In this document: positions 30,472 through 43,028 of the stretch, one piece after another
Numbering within the stretch: position 1 is the stretch's first letter
Layout of the letters: each line of letters opens with the position of its first letter
Source of the DNA: Heligmosomoides polygyrus polygyrus
Lineage: Eukaryota > Nematoda > Chromadorea > Rhabditida > Heligmosomidae
Length of the DNA: 64,000 nucleotides
Direction: 5' to 3'
Assembly (NCBI GenBank): GCA_947396885.1
Contig: OX377203.1
Span: forward strand, 25,175,253 to 25,239,252
Notes under the pieces: model-generated
What the model saw: only the letters and a program-made list of their open reading frames with translations
Told to the model about the DNA's origin: nothing
The model's database searches: none
Program-made: the position numbers and the translations under genes

Positions 30472-30902
30472 GCGTCGCACTTGAAAAGCACAAGATGTTG
30501 CGCGACCTCCACTTACGCCCTACAGCTTGCACTCTGATGATACAGAATCTAGGAAACATGAATCAGTCTACATCGGCACTCCTCAGGCACCAGCTCTACA
30601 TCAGCAGAATATATATGAAGCTTTTTAAAAGCGTATTTGCTTTACACCAATGCTTTACGGGGACAGCACGTTCCTAAATAAGCAGCGCATCTCTTCAGCA
30701 GCTTTGGAAGATGTAGTGACTGGTTGGTCTGTTCACGAACCGAACCCTGACAACGATTAGAGGTGCCATCGCTCGACTAGATGTCACCACTGCCTGCTAC
30801 GTATGTCGCTAGCGCTCCCATAGAACCATGTTCCGCCATTATTTTTGTCTTTGAAGGCTTTTGTGCTAGGAGAAGAGTGGTCTAAAACAGGTCTGATCCT
30901 AC

Positions 30903-31177
30903 AAGGATAAGGATAAAGGACCTGGAATGCGCCAGCGCATTCTACTTCTTCGGGATGTCGTGGAGGAGACATGAATGCGTATTTGGCCATACAATGGCTT
31001 GCGGTGGCCAGCCGATGAACAAGTCAGCGTTCTATCCTTCCCAGACAAGTCTGGTACCAATTCACCGACCCCGGAGGGATGGAAGGCTTGGTTGACCTGG
31101 GCGGGAAATCCGAACCAAGAACCTGTATCGGGTGCACGCGACAGTCGCGCCTCCTCCGACTGCGCTACACGCGCCCC
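30903..31177 (-). mobile_element. tRNA-derived SINE, family A
   Basis: One of the best-preserved reverse copies. Complete body, GGTGCACGCGACAGTCGCG and GACTGCGCTACACGCGCCC. Confidence 0.85.
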
Positions 31178-31774
31178 TGGTCCTATGGCTTTGCTATATT
31201 TTCTCGAGTACTCGGTTTTAAGGACTTATCCTTTACGGCCACCACTATGTTAATCGCTACAGCATGCCCTAAAAGTGTTGGAGGAGCTCCATCAACAGAG
31301 ACGTTATTGAAGTTGGCACTACCGTAAAAGAAGTTTGGATCGTGAAGACTGATTCGAACAGTGGACCCACCACGATCACTGTGGCCAAGCGATGTTAGCC
31401 GCACATAGAAAGAGACTGCGCCATTCCTGGCAGCTTTTCAGAGTCCAAGCGGGTTTCTGATGCGTCGTGGAGCTAGTAAGCGCTTATATTGGTCATTGAG
31501 GATACTGCTCGTGTGCAGCCTCCTCGCCGGCTGCTGACAATCGCCTATGGGTCCATAGCTTTCACACTGTCTTCTTAGGAGTTGGATAACAGGAAGTTTT
31601 CATTCAGATGGCGGTTTGTTCCGTGGTTGATCTCACACGAAGTGCATAAGTCATGGAAATAATGGCAGAAATAATGTGCTTCTGATTTATGGCAATGATT
31701 ATGCAGAAGTAAGCCCAAGAGCATCTATACTAGGAAGTAGCCGGTGCAATTCCGACGAAAGCACAGTTGGCACA

Positions 31775-32036
31775 AGCGTCATGTAGCGCAGCGTCGATGC
31801 AAACCGTTGACTGATTCAGGTTCGATTTATGCCCGAGCCGTCTAGGCTTTAGTTCCGCAAGGCACAAGTCGATCCGTTTCAAACGTGTTAAAGAAGAAAA
31901 TCGCACTCAATTGCCTGGCGAACGCAAGTCTGTAGAGGTCGGGCACATACTCGAACACTTCTCAAGAGTAAAGGGTGTGACTTATCCCAAGCAGGGATTG
32001 ATCAACGTCGTCCTTAATTCATTATCCTTTACGCGG
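31775..32036 (+). mobile_element. Degenerate family A SINE
   Basis: TGTAGCGCAGCGTCG (box A) and CAGGTTCGATTTATGCC (box B) at the left. CCCAAGCAGGGATTG and ATTATCCTTTA at the right. The middle is diverged. Confidence 0.5.
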
Positions 32037-32093
32037 TTTTTGTCGTCTGGGTGAAACATCTAACATAACAACATGAACAAGTAAGATCGAATC

Positions 32094-32970
32094 TGTCCAT
32101 ATATCTCGTGACTGCAGTCTGTTTCGTGCTTATCGTATTTGTATGTTTGTATGCTACCTACTGAATGCCACCTGAGAAGTTACCACTTCCGCCCTTTCCA
32201 GAAGCATGCCAAAACCCCAGTCTGCCTCATGCCGAAACCCTGCCTGACGAGTCGACCTGTGTCGCGCAAATCTCTCCCGGTTCCCAACCCCGAGCAGCCT
32301 GGACTCAATCTTAACGCAGGATGAGAAGTACGTCTTCTACCTTAACCCTGCCAAGCAGCCAGTCTGGGGGAGGCCTGGTTGACCCGTTACCGACCTTCGT
32401 TCGGCGAGATGTTCACGGCGAGAACAGCTTCAGAAATTTTGGGTCTGCGCCCATGGACCGTAAACTGGAAGCTGTTTACCAAGAGCACAACGATGGACTC
32501 CAAGGCCATGGTAAACGAAATAGAAGAGATGGACCTGCGACTTGAACTTATTCAGTTGCAGCGCGTCAAGAAGGTCCTCCTCTTCGACAACGCTGCACTC
32601 CATCGGGAACAAGTGGCCACGGATGCTTGCCCAGCTGGACTTCGTTCAAATTCCTCACCCACCGCATTCGCCGGACATCTCTCTATGCGACTACCACCAC
32701 TTCTTGGGCCTATGGGACTTCCTGGTCGGAAGGGACACAAGAACTCAATCAGTCCTTGACAACCATATCGAGCAGTTGACCAACACCAGGCCCAAGCAGT
32801 TCTGGAAGGATGGGAACAGAATGTTGGCTGAGCGATGGCAGCAAGTCATTGACCATAATGGCATACACATTCCTCAGCATCGTTGATTTGTAATTGAGTT
32901 ATAAAGAGATATATGGTGCGACAAAGAATTTTTTCAATTTGTCTCATTACCTTTGCCCCCCCCCTCCCTA
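32094..32970 (+). mobile_element. Mariner element, HTH-less type (copy 2)
   Basis: Nearly identical to the element at 6740-7649 in opposite orientation. It keeps the right inverted end (GTCTCATTACCTTTGCCCCC before TA at 32969) but has lost the left end. Transposase pieces: TQDEKYVFYLN, LLFDNAALH, HPPHSPDISLCDYHHF and LNNTRPKQFWKDG-like C-terminus in two frames. As in copy 1 there is no N-terminal DNA-binding half. Confidence 0.85.
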
Positions 32971-33139
32971 ATATACAGTTTTAATTTATAAGGCAGGAGA
33001 AGCTTTGTAAAAAAAGCTATTTAATTTTCCATGCCTCTACACCAAGGAAGAAGGTTGGCTACAGGGTACTGAAATTATTTAATTACTGAAAAACGTTATT
33101 TCACACAGTATTACAATTGTGCCCCATCCAAATTAAAAG

Positions 33140-33680
33140 TGTCACAGCAGTCGCCTTTCGCTTTGTTGATCGCAGTGTGTCTTCCTTCATCCCTATCGAG
33201 TGCCAGAGTGCTCCAATGGATCCTTCTCAATTCGAGAACTATCCTCTCACTGTGCGACACCGACCGCGTGTTCATTTTGCTCCCGAAGGTCTGTGAGGCA
33301 CGCTATATGAATATCGTCACTTAAGATTCAGCTGTGGTTCGTGGCTACCAGATACACAATTTCCGCTTCCCCCGCTTGGCTGTGTGCTATGAGCACGATG
33401 GCGGCAGTCAAGCGAAGGTGCTGCAGTTGTCCGTCGTCGGCCTTCACTCCCATGTCTTTCCATTCCAGTTCGCGCATGACCTTTTCGAGGGTGGCGCTGA
33501 AGAGCTTCGGGAATATGGTATCCCCCTGCCGAACCCCTCTGCTCACGTCGATGACGACGTCGTTATAGAATGGTGAGATCTTGGTCGTGAATCCACTGTA
33601 CAGCTCTCGGAAAGATTCTGATGTGCTGAGTATGAACGCTCTGTGCGACCAAAACTTTGATGATGGCTTCATTCGTTTGG
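33140..33680 (-). mobile_element. RTE-type LINE reverse transcriptase fragment
   Basis: Minus frame contains DVSRGVRQGDTIFPKLF and LEWKDMGVKADDGQLQHLR, signatures of RTE reverse transcriptase. The catalytic FADD is corrupted to LTAA. A C-terminal piece of the same family is detectable at 33150-33225. Confidence 0.75.
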
Positions 33681-34090
33681 AGTCGGATACCTTCTAAATT
33701 GAAGGTACCAAAAGCGAAAGCAGAAAAATAAGTACAGAGAGAAAAAGCTCCTTGTTCTAATCCATACAGTCCGAGACTATTATTTTCTCATTCAAAGGTA
33801 AGGAACCGTACACTACAAGAACGTGCAGCATCCTTCCCAGTTTTAGAAGCGAGTGCCGGCTCCATAGCTCGACTCACTTATCCCAAGTTGCTTTCAGTTG
33901 TACCCCTTCGTTACGGCGCATTAATATACCAATCGGACCGCTCTACTACAACCAGTGAGGATTCGCTTTCCAAAGGGCCAGTCTCAAGACAGCCTCGTCG
34001 TGATCCTTTACTCGCACATTTCGCCTAGTCGGAATTGACTCGATTTCTGCAAATTCTTGTCCATTGCAATCATCTTCATTTATGTTTTAG

Positions 34091-34217
34091 AAATATGTTC
34101 GATGTTACCCGAAGCAACACAGAGTGTAATTCTGAGAACACGTGGAGAAGTTCGTGACACGTGCAAATCGGTCGATATCCAGGTCAAGGTTTCAGTTCTT
34201 AAACTGCTTGGCAACAG
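34091..34217 (+). CDS. Candidate internal exon, unknown protein
   Basis: Acceptor TTTATGTTTTAG is strong, and a donor fits at AACAG|GTCATC or earlier at CCAG|GTCAAG. Encodes CSMLPEATQSVILRTRGEV, then DIQVKVSVLKLLGN. No partner exon found. Confidence 0.25.
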
Positions 34218-35001
34218 GTCATCATCAATTCCAAAAACTAGACAGATTGGTTGCTCCCGACAGCAGTAAAAAAGAGAAGCCCGGTCAGATAAGAAATAGT
34301 GTGAGATGCCATTCAGAAAAAAAGGCCGAACAATACTGATGAATCAAATCAGGCCTTTCCTCATTACTGCAGTGATGCTTCATAATTCTTCACCAGGCCA
34401 CGCAGGCTTGTTACGGTAGGACAATTTAGTCGAGCCGGACGTTTCGACAACTTCGTTGTTTTGAAAGCCCTGAAAGAAATTCGAAACCTAGGGCTGGACA
34501 CTAGTCTCGGCAAAGACTTACTTGTCCGACTCTGGCAGTTTCAATGTTCCCTACCACTGTCAAGCGGAATCTCACTGATGCAAATCAAAGCGGAATCACG
34601 CTGCCAAGGGTGATCGCCACGATCAATGCTGTGGGTAGGGTCTCATTTTGCAGCTTCAGAGGACGTCAACCTTGAATTCGATTGCAATACCGCTTCAGGA
34701 TGTGATGCTGACGGCTTCGAATGTCATGTTTTAGTTTGTTGGTCGTTATTCGTAAACGTTAGAACGATACGGTCCTGAGCCTCAACAGCTGTTATTCAGC
34801 TGTTCAGCTCCGTAATTTAACGAACAGTTTAGAGATTATCAGTGACTAAATTAGGTCACCGATAGGAGGCTCTTTTAGTGTATCTCGATATCTCGAGGGA
34901 TTAACTCCACGAAAGACCTAGGAGTCGTTTCCTGAACAGATATGGTAGACAAAGCAGAGAGTTTTATTAAGCTTGTGTCCCATATATCCTATTCAAATAT
35001 A

Positions 35002-35300
35002 GGGCGCGTGTAGCGCAGTCGGAGAAGGCGCCGACTGTCGCGTGCACCCGATACCAGGTTCCTGGTTCGGATTTCCCGCCCAGGCCAACCAAGCCTTCCA
35101 TCCCTCCGGGGTCGGTGAATTGGTACCAGACTTGTCTGGGAAGGACAGAGCGCTGACTTTTTCATCGGCTGGCCACCGCAAGTCGTTGTATGGCCAAATA
35201 CGCGTTCAAATCGTCTCCGCGATATCCCGTAAAAGTAGAATGCGTGGCGCATCTCAAAAGTGATTGAATAACGCCGTCCTCTATCCTTTTATTCTTTATT
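35002..35300 (+). mobile_element. tRNA-derived SINE, family A
   Basis: Near-complete. GGCGCGTGTAGCGCAGTCGG (box A), CCTGGTTCGGATTTCCC (box B), body and tail CTATCCTTTTATTC. Confidence 0.9.
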
Positions 35301-38300
35301 CATATATGAAAACTGAAACCATAAAATGCTTTGTTCTTTTCCTTTTCTCTCCTCTTTGCTAGCTTTTGTGGGGTTTGTTTCTTAGTATTTAGCTTGACTA
35401 TTTTCACGTTTTCTAACGACTGTTTTTAATGTTTGGTCTTGGCGCAATATTATGTGCTTTGAATAAATAAATAATAAGTAAATAAATTCGTTCGAGACAA
35501 CCTAATATTATACGAAACCTCACTCGCCTCTTTCTATCGTTTTTAATTTCAAGTCATACTGCGTAAACGTTAGTAAAGGATTTAGTTTAACAAAGGACTG
35601 GAAGAACAATCTTCTGAGCTCCCTAATGCCTCCTATATGTAAGTCAAGGATTGAAGCTCAGTACACTACATTCCTCACGCCCGCCATCGGCAAATCAAGG
35701 ATTGAAGCTCAGGACGCTTGTAAGCTGTTCGAAACTGGGTGCTGAACTCACGATCAGCACAGAATTATGATAGCTTTCAACCTTACCACTAGTTCTTCGT
35801 CCTTACGTTTTTAATATTATCCACTTATTTATTTCACTTAGGGTGCACCTAAGCATAGAAAGGCAAAAAAACAAAACAACGCCAGAACAAGAGCAAAGGT
35901 CGAGCAAAACGAACTAATCTTACAAAAAATGTAGCACCGATAGAAATCCCCCACATCACACCGGAGAGAATTTTTTCTTCTGAAGTACATACCATTTCCC
36001 CGAAACGACTTCATGAAGAGTACACCTGCTCATTATTAAAAAAAGATCTTATGCTTGAGGAGATGGAAAAACACCTCCTTGAGCGGTTTAGAGGAAAAAA
36101 AAACGAAAAAAGCGCATTTTTGTAGCAACGAAACAAATGATGGGATAGAGATTGTTAACCAAGGCAAAGAAACTAACAGAGGTTGGTCAAGGGCGGGCTC
36201 AAATTTCATTAAATACTGCCCAGTTCTTCAGCGCTCTCAGCGAAGCAATAATACCTGTGAACTAAATTTGAATGAGCGTCTTGGGAAAGCCCTGATGTGT
36301 CAACAAAAACAAACTGCAACAGCACGTAAATAGAATAACTTCGGCGCTGTAATTATGAAGTTCGATTTAGCCTATGCTTTATTGACGTTTCGGGCATTGA
36401 GCCCCTCTTTTAGGGCTTTAGGCGTCTGTATGCTGTCGAACAAGATCTGCAGCATCGTTGCTTTTAGACCTGAGAAAAGGCTTAGTGCACGAAACATCAA
36501 ATAAGCATTTACTAATTCTGGTTTCATAGTTACCGTTCTTTTTTTGCTGATAAGTTCCGTCCTGAATTATTTGAGAAATAGGGAATATTTAACTGCTAAT
36601 ATCCAGGGTTGCATTCTTCGCGCACGCGCATTGCTCGTGAAGAGCAACGTTGTCCCTAGCGTTACCCGCGTTATGCAAAAAAGAACGCCTGACCAAAAAT
36701 TATTATTGAAAAAAAATCGTTATCTACTAGAAAACAGCTAATCGGTGACTGTTTCTATGTTTTTTGGGCTGACTTTTTTACCTGTTTTTTAATTCCTGCT
36801 TTTCCTTTGTGTTTGTCATTCTGGGACGTAGACAATTTGTGCTTGCTTATGCTTCCATTGTGAGCGTACATTAGCGTGCGCGCACATATATAAATAAACA
36901 CCTAAACAAATAGATTACGAAGCTGAAATAACAACCATGAGGCTTAGAAAACCAGCGATTTATGCAAATAGATTAGTAATGCAATGCCTTCTGGGAGGAA
37001 GTAACGATTATAGGATTTCCGACTTGTGGGATTACCGCTCAGTTGATATATCCATGTGTCACGCGATGGCGACGATTTAGCCGCCTGGTTAGGCCACCCC
37101 AAGAATATCTTCGTTCCTTTCGAAGGGCAGACTCGAGAGGGAGCTCACTTTGGAGCATCAAAGAAAGATAGACGGAAAAATCGAGAACATGAAGCTCATC
37201 CAAAACAAATAAAGAATTAAAGTTTAAACGAGAAGATGTGAGCGAGACAGCGAATACACAACTTGCACTCAGAGCAATGAACGACAGCGTTGGAGTCTGA
37301 ATCAGCCACTGGAATCCCAGAAGTTTGGCCGAAGAACAAGAGGGGCGGCGTAATTAAATGCCTCGAGCCTCCCCCGCGCCCCCAGTCGTTGTTAACCAAT
37401 GGCGCGTCAAAAAATTGTTTTTGGCCGAGAGAGGTAGCGAAAGGAGAACCGCATACCGTTGCGAGGTCCAGACAGCATTTATCTATAACGTCTGTGTGGA
37501 CACGACTGGCTTCTGATTTCCGGGAAAACCCAGATGCCTCAGCGACCTAATAGTAGTTCTGAGACACTCCACAGTGTTCTCCCTTGTGTTGATCGCTCAC
37601 ACTGAGACCTACTACATTGCTCTGACCCACTCGAGCCCATCCGCTCAGAATAAAAAGCAGATGCGGCAGCCTACATTTGAATCCGAGCCTAAAAGAAAAC
37701 ACAACATCTCCAGATAGGGAGAGGTGCAAGTTCATCTGCCTGGGAGTGACCAGGTAAGACGCAAAAGGAAGATCTTTTGCAAAAGGGGAGTACGTACAGG
37801 CAAGTTCGATGTGCTCAACAGACACTGATATGTGTCCACAAAAAACGGCAAATTGAGGCACGAGAAGGAGATGACATAATCAGCGACTTGAAGCTGGCCA
37901 GCGAGGGGAACTTCAGGATCTATCCTGGTCAGGAGGGAGCCTCTGTGCGCAAAAAGCTTCTTCTATGTTAAAATAACAAGTCTCTAAGGTAGCTGGGACT
38001 ATTCTTGTTCGATTAAAGTTAGTATAGTCTGACATTTCTGAAATTTTTTAAAATTCAGCTGCCACCAGATGTGAGCACACTGTTCGTACTTTTACAAAAT
38101 TGTTCACTTTTTTGGAAAATAATGAAGCTTGTTCAAAAATGAAAAAGGCAGCAATTTGTGACGCAACAAAAGTAGAAATTATGCCTCGAATGGGTCGTCG
38201 CGATGTATATTTGATTGACAGTGTATTGCTGTTTACTTAAAACAGTTTACTTGTGCTAATTCAGGCAAACAAAATTTTTGATATCAGTCAAATAAAAATC

Positions 38301-38440
38301 GCTGCGATCTAGTACTCTGTATGTCGCGATCTCCTCTTTTATTACACTATAAGACCAACTTGCCCTTTATTAAAATATTATTTTTACTTGAAAATTTAAG
38401 ATTTTATACAATTTCAAACATCGTTTTCAATAATTGGAGC
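35301..38440. other. AT-rich stretch without identifiable genes
   Basis: 3.1 kb with scattered short open frames but no convincing splice-flanked exon. A GACGTTTCGGGC-type motif at 36376 resembles ones at 17220, 25310 and 34436. TTAGGTTGTC-like ends occur near 35502 (reversed). Confidence 0.4.
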
Positions 38441-38454
38441 AGCTGAAATAAAAT

Positions 38455-38660
38455 GTTTCCCAAGTCATACCAAATTTCCCATGAACAAAATTTTCATTGT
38501 TTTTCTTTGTTCTAACCGTCTCGGAGAGTATTTATTTTAATGTAGAAAAGCTCGTTTTGATTCGTAAGATGTTCGGCTTAATTTCAGAGACGTCAGGCTT
38601 GTCTAGAATAGTGTCCAATTTGATTAGAAAAGGGTCCAATTTGTGGTGAAAATGGTCTGT
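38455..38660 (+). repeat. Dispersed repeat (arm-like, family FB)
   Basis: GCTCGTTTTGATTCGTAAGA and GTGTCCAATTTGATTAGAAA match the right arm of the fold-back element at 42300-42490. An inverted relative lies at 40075-40230 beyond an RTE fragment. Confidence 0.5.
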
Positions 38661-38834
38661 GAGCAGAAGCATGAGCAGCTATGGCGAGTGTATTTAATTG
38701 CAAGAGGAAAATCGGTAATTTGAGTGCTGGCTAGAACAAAAATGAGGCAAAACTGAACATCATTACAGTATGATTCGGGTTGTTACCGCATTTCGCTCCA
38801 ATGTTGTCACTGCTGTTGTGAGCACTGTTCCTAA

Positions 38835-39565
38835 CAATAAGTGCTGCTTGAGCCTCCGAAGCTCTTCAATGCCACCCTCGAAAGCGGCATCCGAAGACTC
38901 GAACGGGAAGACATGGGAGTGATGATGGACTGCCGACAACTGCTCCATCTTCGCTTCGCTGACGACATCGTGCTCACAACATTGACTATTAGCCAAGCGG
39001 AGCGAATACTGGGCGAATTGGAGGAGTTAGGCTACTGCTGAGCGTTATGAAGACGGCGTTCATGAGGAACGGACAAGTTTCTGATGCCCCATTCTCGCTC
39101 AACGAACGAACATCTCCGAATGCTCCAGCTACATGTATCTGGGTCGCGAAGTCAATATGGCTAACGACCTAGCGACGGAGCTGAGCAGGAGGAAACGAGC
39201 GGCTTGGGGAGCTTTCAAGAGAGTCGAATAAATCGTGAAGAGGGCGAGGAATATCTGACTCCGTACCGACCTAGTCGACTCCACTGTTCTTCCTGCCCTA
39301 ACATACGTCTCAGAGACCTGGGCTTTACGAAAGCCAGGATGAACACGCGATCAGCGTCGCGCAGCGTGGAATCGAGAGGACGATGCTCGGAGTGACACGA
39401 CTCACGCAAGTGAGAGAAGGCCTCCGGAGTTCCGAGCTTCGCCAACGTTCGAAGACCAAAGACGCTGTCGCATGGGCCAAGTCGTCGAAAATTAGGTGGG
39501 CCGGCCACATAATGCGTTTGCTGCATGAGAGGCGTAACCGACTAGACTCGGCGATATTTCACCTA
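38835..39565 (+). mobile_element. RTE-type LINE, 3' half
   Basis: KLFNATLESGIRRLEREDMG, an intact LRFADDIVL catalytic motif, then in other frames MANDLATELSRRKRAAWGAF, TYVSETWALRKP and KDAVAWAKSSKIRWAGHIMR. At least three frame changes and stops make it inactive. Confidence 0.8.
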
Positions 39566-39640
39566 TAATTTATTTATTTATTTGAAGCGCGCTTATTAAA
39601 GGAAGACGATTTAATGAATAAACGTAGCACGACCCAAGCA
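39566..39640 (-). mobile_element. TTTA-tailed LINE end
   Basis: A (TTTA)n tract followed by GAAGCGCGCTTATTAAAGG. It is of the same kind as tails at 5055, 16441, 28140, 58690, 59070 and 62008, but the unique part is not shared. Confidence 0.35.
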
Positions 39641-40649
39641 ACAGACGAGAGGTAATCACGTGGTGGATCACAAACTTCTAACAAACATCGTGAATACACA
39701 AACTGAGAAGATTGTCGCTCTAGCCATCAGAATATTAAACCCATTGAGACGTATACATGTAACGAAAATAGATCTTGTTGTCATTCTGGCAACCGATACG
39801 TGAAGCAAAGCCTTCCCCCTCTATGCACTTCTCAACAGTGGCTGACGAAATTTTTTTAGAGGATCCATAGATACTTTTCTTGTGAGGATTTTGTAAACCA
39901 TAGAGGTCAGACAGTTTTTTCTCTTATGAAGTGATGTTAGGCCAAGCATTTCAGATCTTCTACCTTTTCACCGAGAGTGTGACGGCAATTCTCTAATTAT
40001 GAAAATTGGTTTGAAGATGTTCTAACACATTTGCTTGAGCCTGGAGCGGCTGGTTTGCTTTGGTTTGTTTGAAGATTATATATACCATTTCCTCGCCAAA
40101 ATCAACACTCTTCAATTCAAATTGGGAACTTTTCAAATCAACACCCTTAGACACCCTTACTTTTAAAATCAATTTGAACATCTTCCAATTCAGAACGAGC
40201 TTCTTGCAGGCTAAACTACAAACCACTACAGTGCCATCTAATAAAAAGCTTACGTGTAAAGCTGCTGAACACAATCTGATGCCTTTTTTATATCCAGCAA
40301 AAAAAAATATAAAGGAGGCCACCAACGCTTTATCAGAACTTCTAAAGCTCCGAACGAATAGGTATGCCGCTGTCGGTTGCCCCTAACCATACCAGGGGTA
40401 TTCTGGCACGAAGCATGGGCGAGTGCCGATGGCTTAGGTGTCTGTACAAAAAATTGACGAGACAACAGGAACGCGGACGATACAGCAGCAATAACTGACA
40501 GAAATGAGCTCTACTATCAAAATCGGTGCAGTAAGGAAAATGGAAAAAGGTTGGGTACTAAAATAGCTAATGGAAAGGTAACACATGGTATGGAAGGCTG
40601 CTTAACTCATAACGAAAACCAACTTAATGCAAGGATTTATTACAAGACT

Positions 40650-40945
40650 GGCGCGTACATACTAGCGCACTCGGACGAGAAGCCGTGTGTCGTGTTCATC
40701 TCCAATCGTAGTTTTTGGTTCAAGTCCCGCCTATGCAAAGTAAGCCTTCCATCCCACGGGGTCGGTAAATTGGTACGAGACTTGGCTGGGAACGTCGAAA
40801 TACTGACTTGTTCATCGGTTGTCCTCCGCTGGTATTGGATGGGGCAAATATGCGCTCAAAACACTTAAACAAACGATATCCAGCGGAATGCGTGGCGCAT
40901 TCAATACGGAATGATTAACGCCGTGATAAATCATTTATACTTACC
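40650..40945 (+). mobile_element. Degenerate tRNA-derived SINE, family A
   Basis: CTAGCGCACTCGGACGAG (box A) and TTTTGGTTCAAGTCCCGCC, a close match to a tRNA B box. Body and AATGCGTGGCGCATTC follow. Confidence 0.75.
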
Positions 40946-41444
40946 TTTATTACAAAGGAACGTGGGAGGAACTCACCGAGATTCAGCACACTCTTGCCCC
41001 ACGCTCACTCTCTCCTCTTCGACTGTCGGCGCAGGATTGAAGCGTGTCTCATTTCCTTTTCGAACGCTACTTACCGCTAATTATAGCCGACGTAGTCGAA
41101 TCGGAACAGGTATGTTGACTGAGCTTCGGCCATTTTTATCCTTTTGTGTGTGCTTCTACTTCAAGGTTCAGATATAGGCTGCTAGGCATTGCCACGTGAG
41201 AAGGGAGAAAAAGAGCCATAAATAACGAGACCTAATGAGGGCTGTTCGAAGCCGATTTGCTGGTCTGCTTCGCCAAACGTCAGTGAAAAAGCAGATCGTG
41301 AACGTGCCAGAGAACACTGACAATGAGTGACTGCGACTTCTTCTCTTGGAATGCAGCAGACGGACTAAGGGCAATAATTACAGCTGAACCGGAACGAGCA
41401 GCTTTCTAATAAGTCCAGCGCATAGACACGAGAAAAGTACTTAC

Positions 41445-41654
41445 ACTTCGACTTAATGCCATTTGGGTGCGTAATCGAATTCTTCGGGGGAAAAGTCTGC
41501 GCATTCCGGGAAGGACAGGAGAACAGGCCGCGTTATAAACAAATCCTACTAGCATTCGCATCAGAATCGACGCACCGATTTGAATCTTCATAACCTCCGT
41601 ACCGATTTGGTGCAGCCTGAGTTCTAGCCGCTTCTGGACCGCTGCTACATCAAC
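41445..41654 (-). CDS. Candidate 70-codon internal exon, unknown protein
   Basis: Acceptor ATGATGTGCAG and donor AGT|GTAAGTAC bracket exactly 70 codons with no stop, phase 0 at both ends. Reads VDVAAVQKRLELRLHQIG, an amphipathic helix, then MKIQIGASILMRMLVGF. A possible neighbour at about 41085-40972 (EEERVSVGQECAES, donor GTGAGT) does not match in phase. No family recognised. Confidence 0.35.
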
Positions 41655-41692
41655 CTGCACATCATAAATAAAAAGACAAAATCAATATACGT

Positions 41693-42500
41693 TGGTTTTG
41701 CCACTACCTTCAAACAAATCAATTATGCCATTCTCACGTCGAATTGGGCACTTTCTACTCAAATTGGACGCTTTTCAAATCAAATTGGACACTTTTTCAA
41801 GCTAGCCCAAGACTTCTGAAATCAAAACAAATTTTTCTAGATTAAAATGAGCTTTTTCTACGTTATCCTAGAGGCTCTCCAAAAAGTTTAGAATAATTTT
41901 TGTTAAAGGAAGCTTTTATTATGAATTCTTTGAAATTGTTCAACTTGACTACCTCAATAAGTGAAGACATTGTTCGAAATTTTATGAAATCTTTATCTTT
42001 GAGGAAAAATAATGGCTCAAGACTTGTTTTAGACAGCAGAAAACAGCCATTTTTTAGTGTCAAAAATAGATTGCGCCAAGCCCTTGTTCAAGAAGCCATT
42101 AATCAAGAAAAAATCACGGCGAGCTTTCAAGTGCACGGCGGAATCTGGTTTTTCAGTGCGCTAATTGATTGCTGCATTGTTGAACTTTAAAACAAAATTT
42201 TATTTATTATTTTTTCTAAAAAAATAAAAATTTTATATAATTATTACTCTCATTCAGGCTGCTGAACTATAACATTTCAAGGAAAGTTATACCAAATTTT
42301 GCTTGAACAAAAAATTATTCTAACCACCTTGGAGAGTCTGTAGTTTAGCCTGTAAGAAACTCGTTTTGATTCGGAAGACGTCCGGTTTGATTTCAAAATT
42401 CTCAGGCTTAATCTCAGAAGTGCCCTATTTGACTGGAAAAGTGTTCAATTTGATTTACAAAGTGTCCATTTCGACGTGATAATGACATATATAAAGAAAG
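41693..42500. mobile_element. Fold-back element with internal 96-codon frame
   Basis: The arm at 41700-41890 returns as its reverse complement at 42295-42490. Shared blocks include AGTGTCCAATTTGATT-like and AAGCTCGTTTTGATT-like runs. The 400-base centre holds an open frame at 41900-42190. The arms are related to repeats at 38455 and 40075. Confidence 0.6.
41900..42190 (+). CDS. Hypothetical ORF inside fold-back element
   Basis: Up to 96 codons (87 or more from the ATG at 41921: MNSLKLFNLTTSISEDI) ending ALIDCCIVEL, TAA. Basic and helical, with no recognised motif. Its AT-rich codon use matches the element rather than the exons of this window. An A+T-rich 3' tract follows (42190-42240). Confidence 0.3.
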   Translation: MLKEAFIMNSLKLFNLTTSISEDIVRNFMKSLSLRKNNGSRLVLDSRKQPFFSVKNRLRQALVQEAINQEKITASFQVHGGIWFFSALIDCCIVEL

Positions 42501-42741
42501 TGTAATATGGGTTCGTTTCTCCACTACTTTCAAACAATCTATTACATTACTGCAACATTTCCCAGGTGGTGCAGAGAAATGGTACATAAAAAGAGCAATT
42601 ATAAAAAAAGATTAAAAATGAAAAGTCTAAACTGACGCAAAAAGTCGAGTACCCTAAAATTGGGTAATTAAGCCAAAAAACAGAATCGGCTCAACTTGTC
42701 CAAGGTATGGTGTGCGGATCATGTCCTCGAACATAAAGGAC

Positions 42742-43028
42742 AAGATGCAATGGTTGGCGCTTGTCAATTCCTCAGCGGGATGCGCCACGAGTTCCACCTC
42801 TCAGAGGTCATGGAGACAATTTGAGTACGTATTCAGCCTATAACTACATGACTGCCAGTGACCAACCGATAAAGAAGCAGCGTTTGTTCATCCCATGCAC
42901 CTACTCGCCGAACCCAGAAGGGAGGAAAGTTTCGCTGCTCGGAACAGGACCCAAACCAAGCACATCGCTAAGGAATAGACGCGGCAGATGGCATTTACCC
43001 CAACTGCGCTTCGACGCTCCCGCCGTCA
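42742..43028 (-). mobile_element. Degenerate family A SINE
   Basis: GGGATGCGCCACGAGTTCC, TACGTATTCAGCCTATAAC and CCAACTGCGCTTCGACGC follow the order of the family in reverse orientation, with many changes. Confidence 0.5.

Noticed and set aside
30975..31253. Frames reading WPADEQVSALSFPDKSG-like peptides at many loci
   Set aside because: They recur wherever the family A SINE occurs, in both orientations, and are chance translations of a non-coding repeat.
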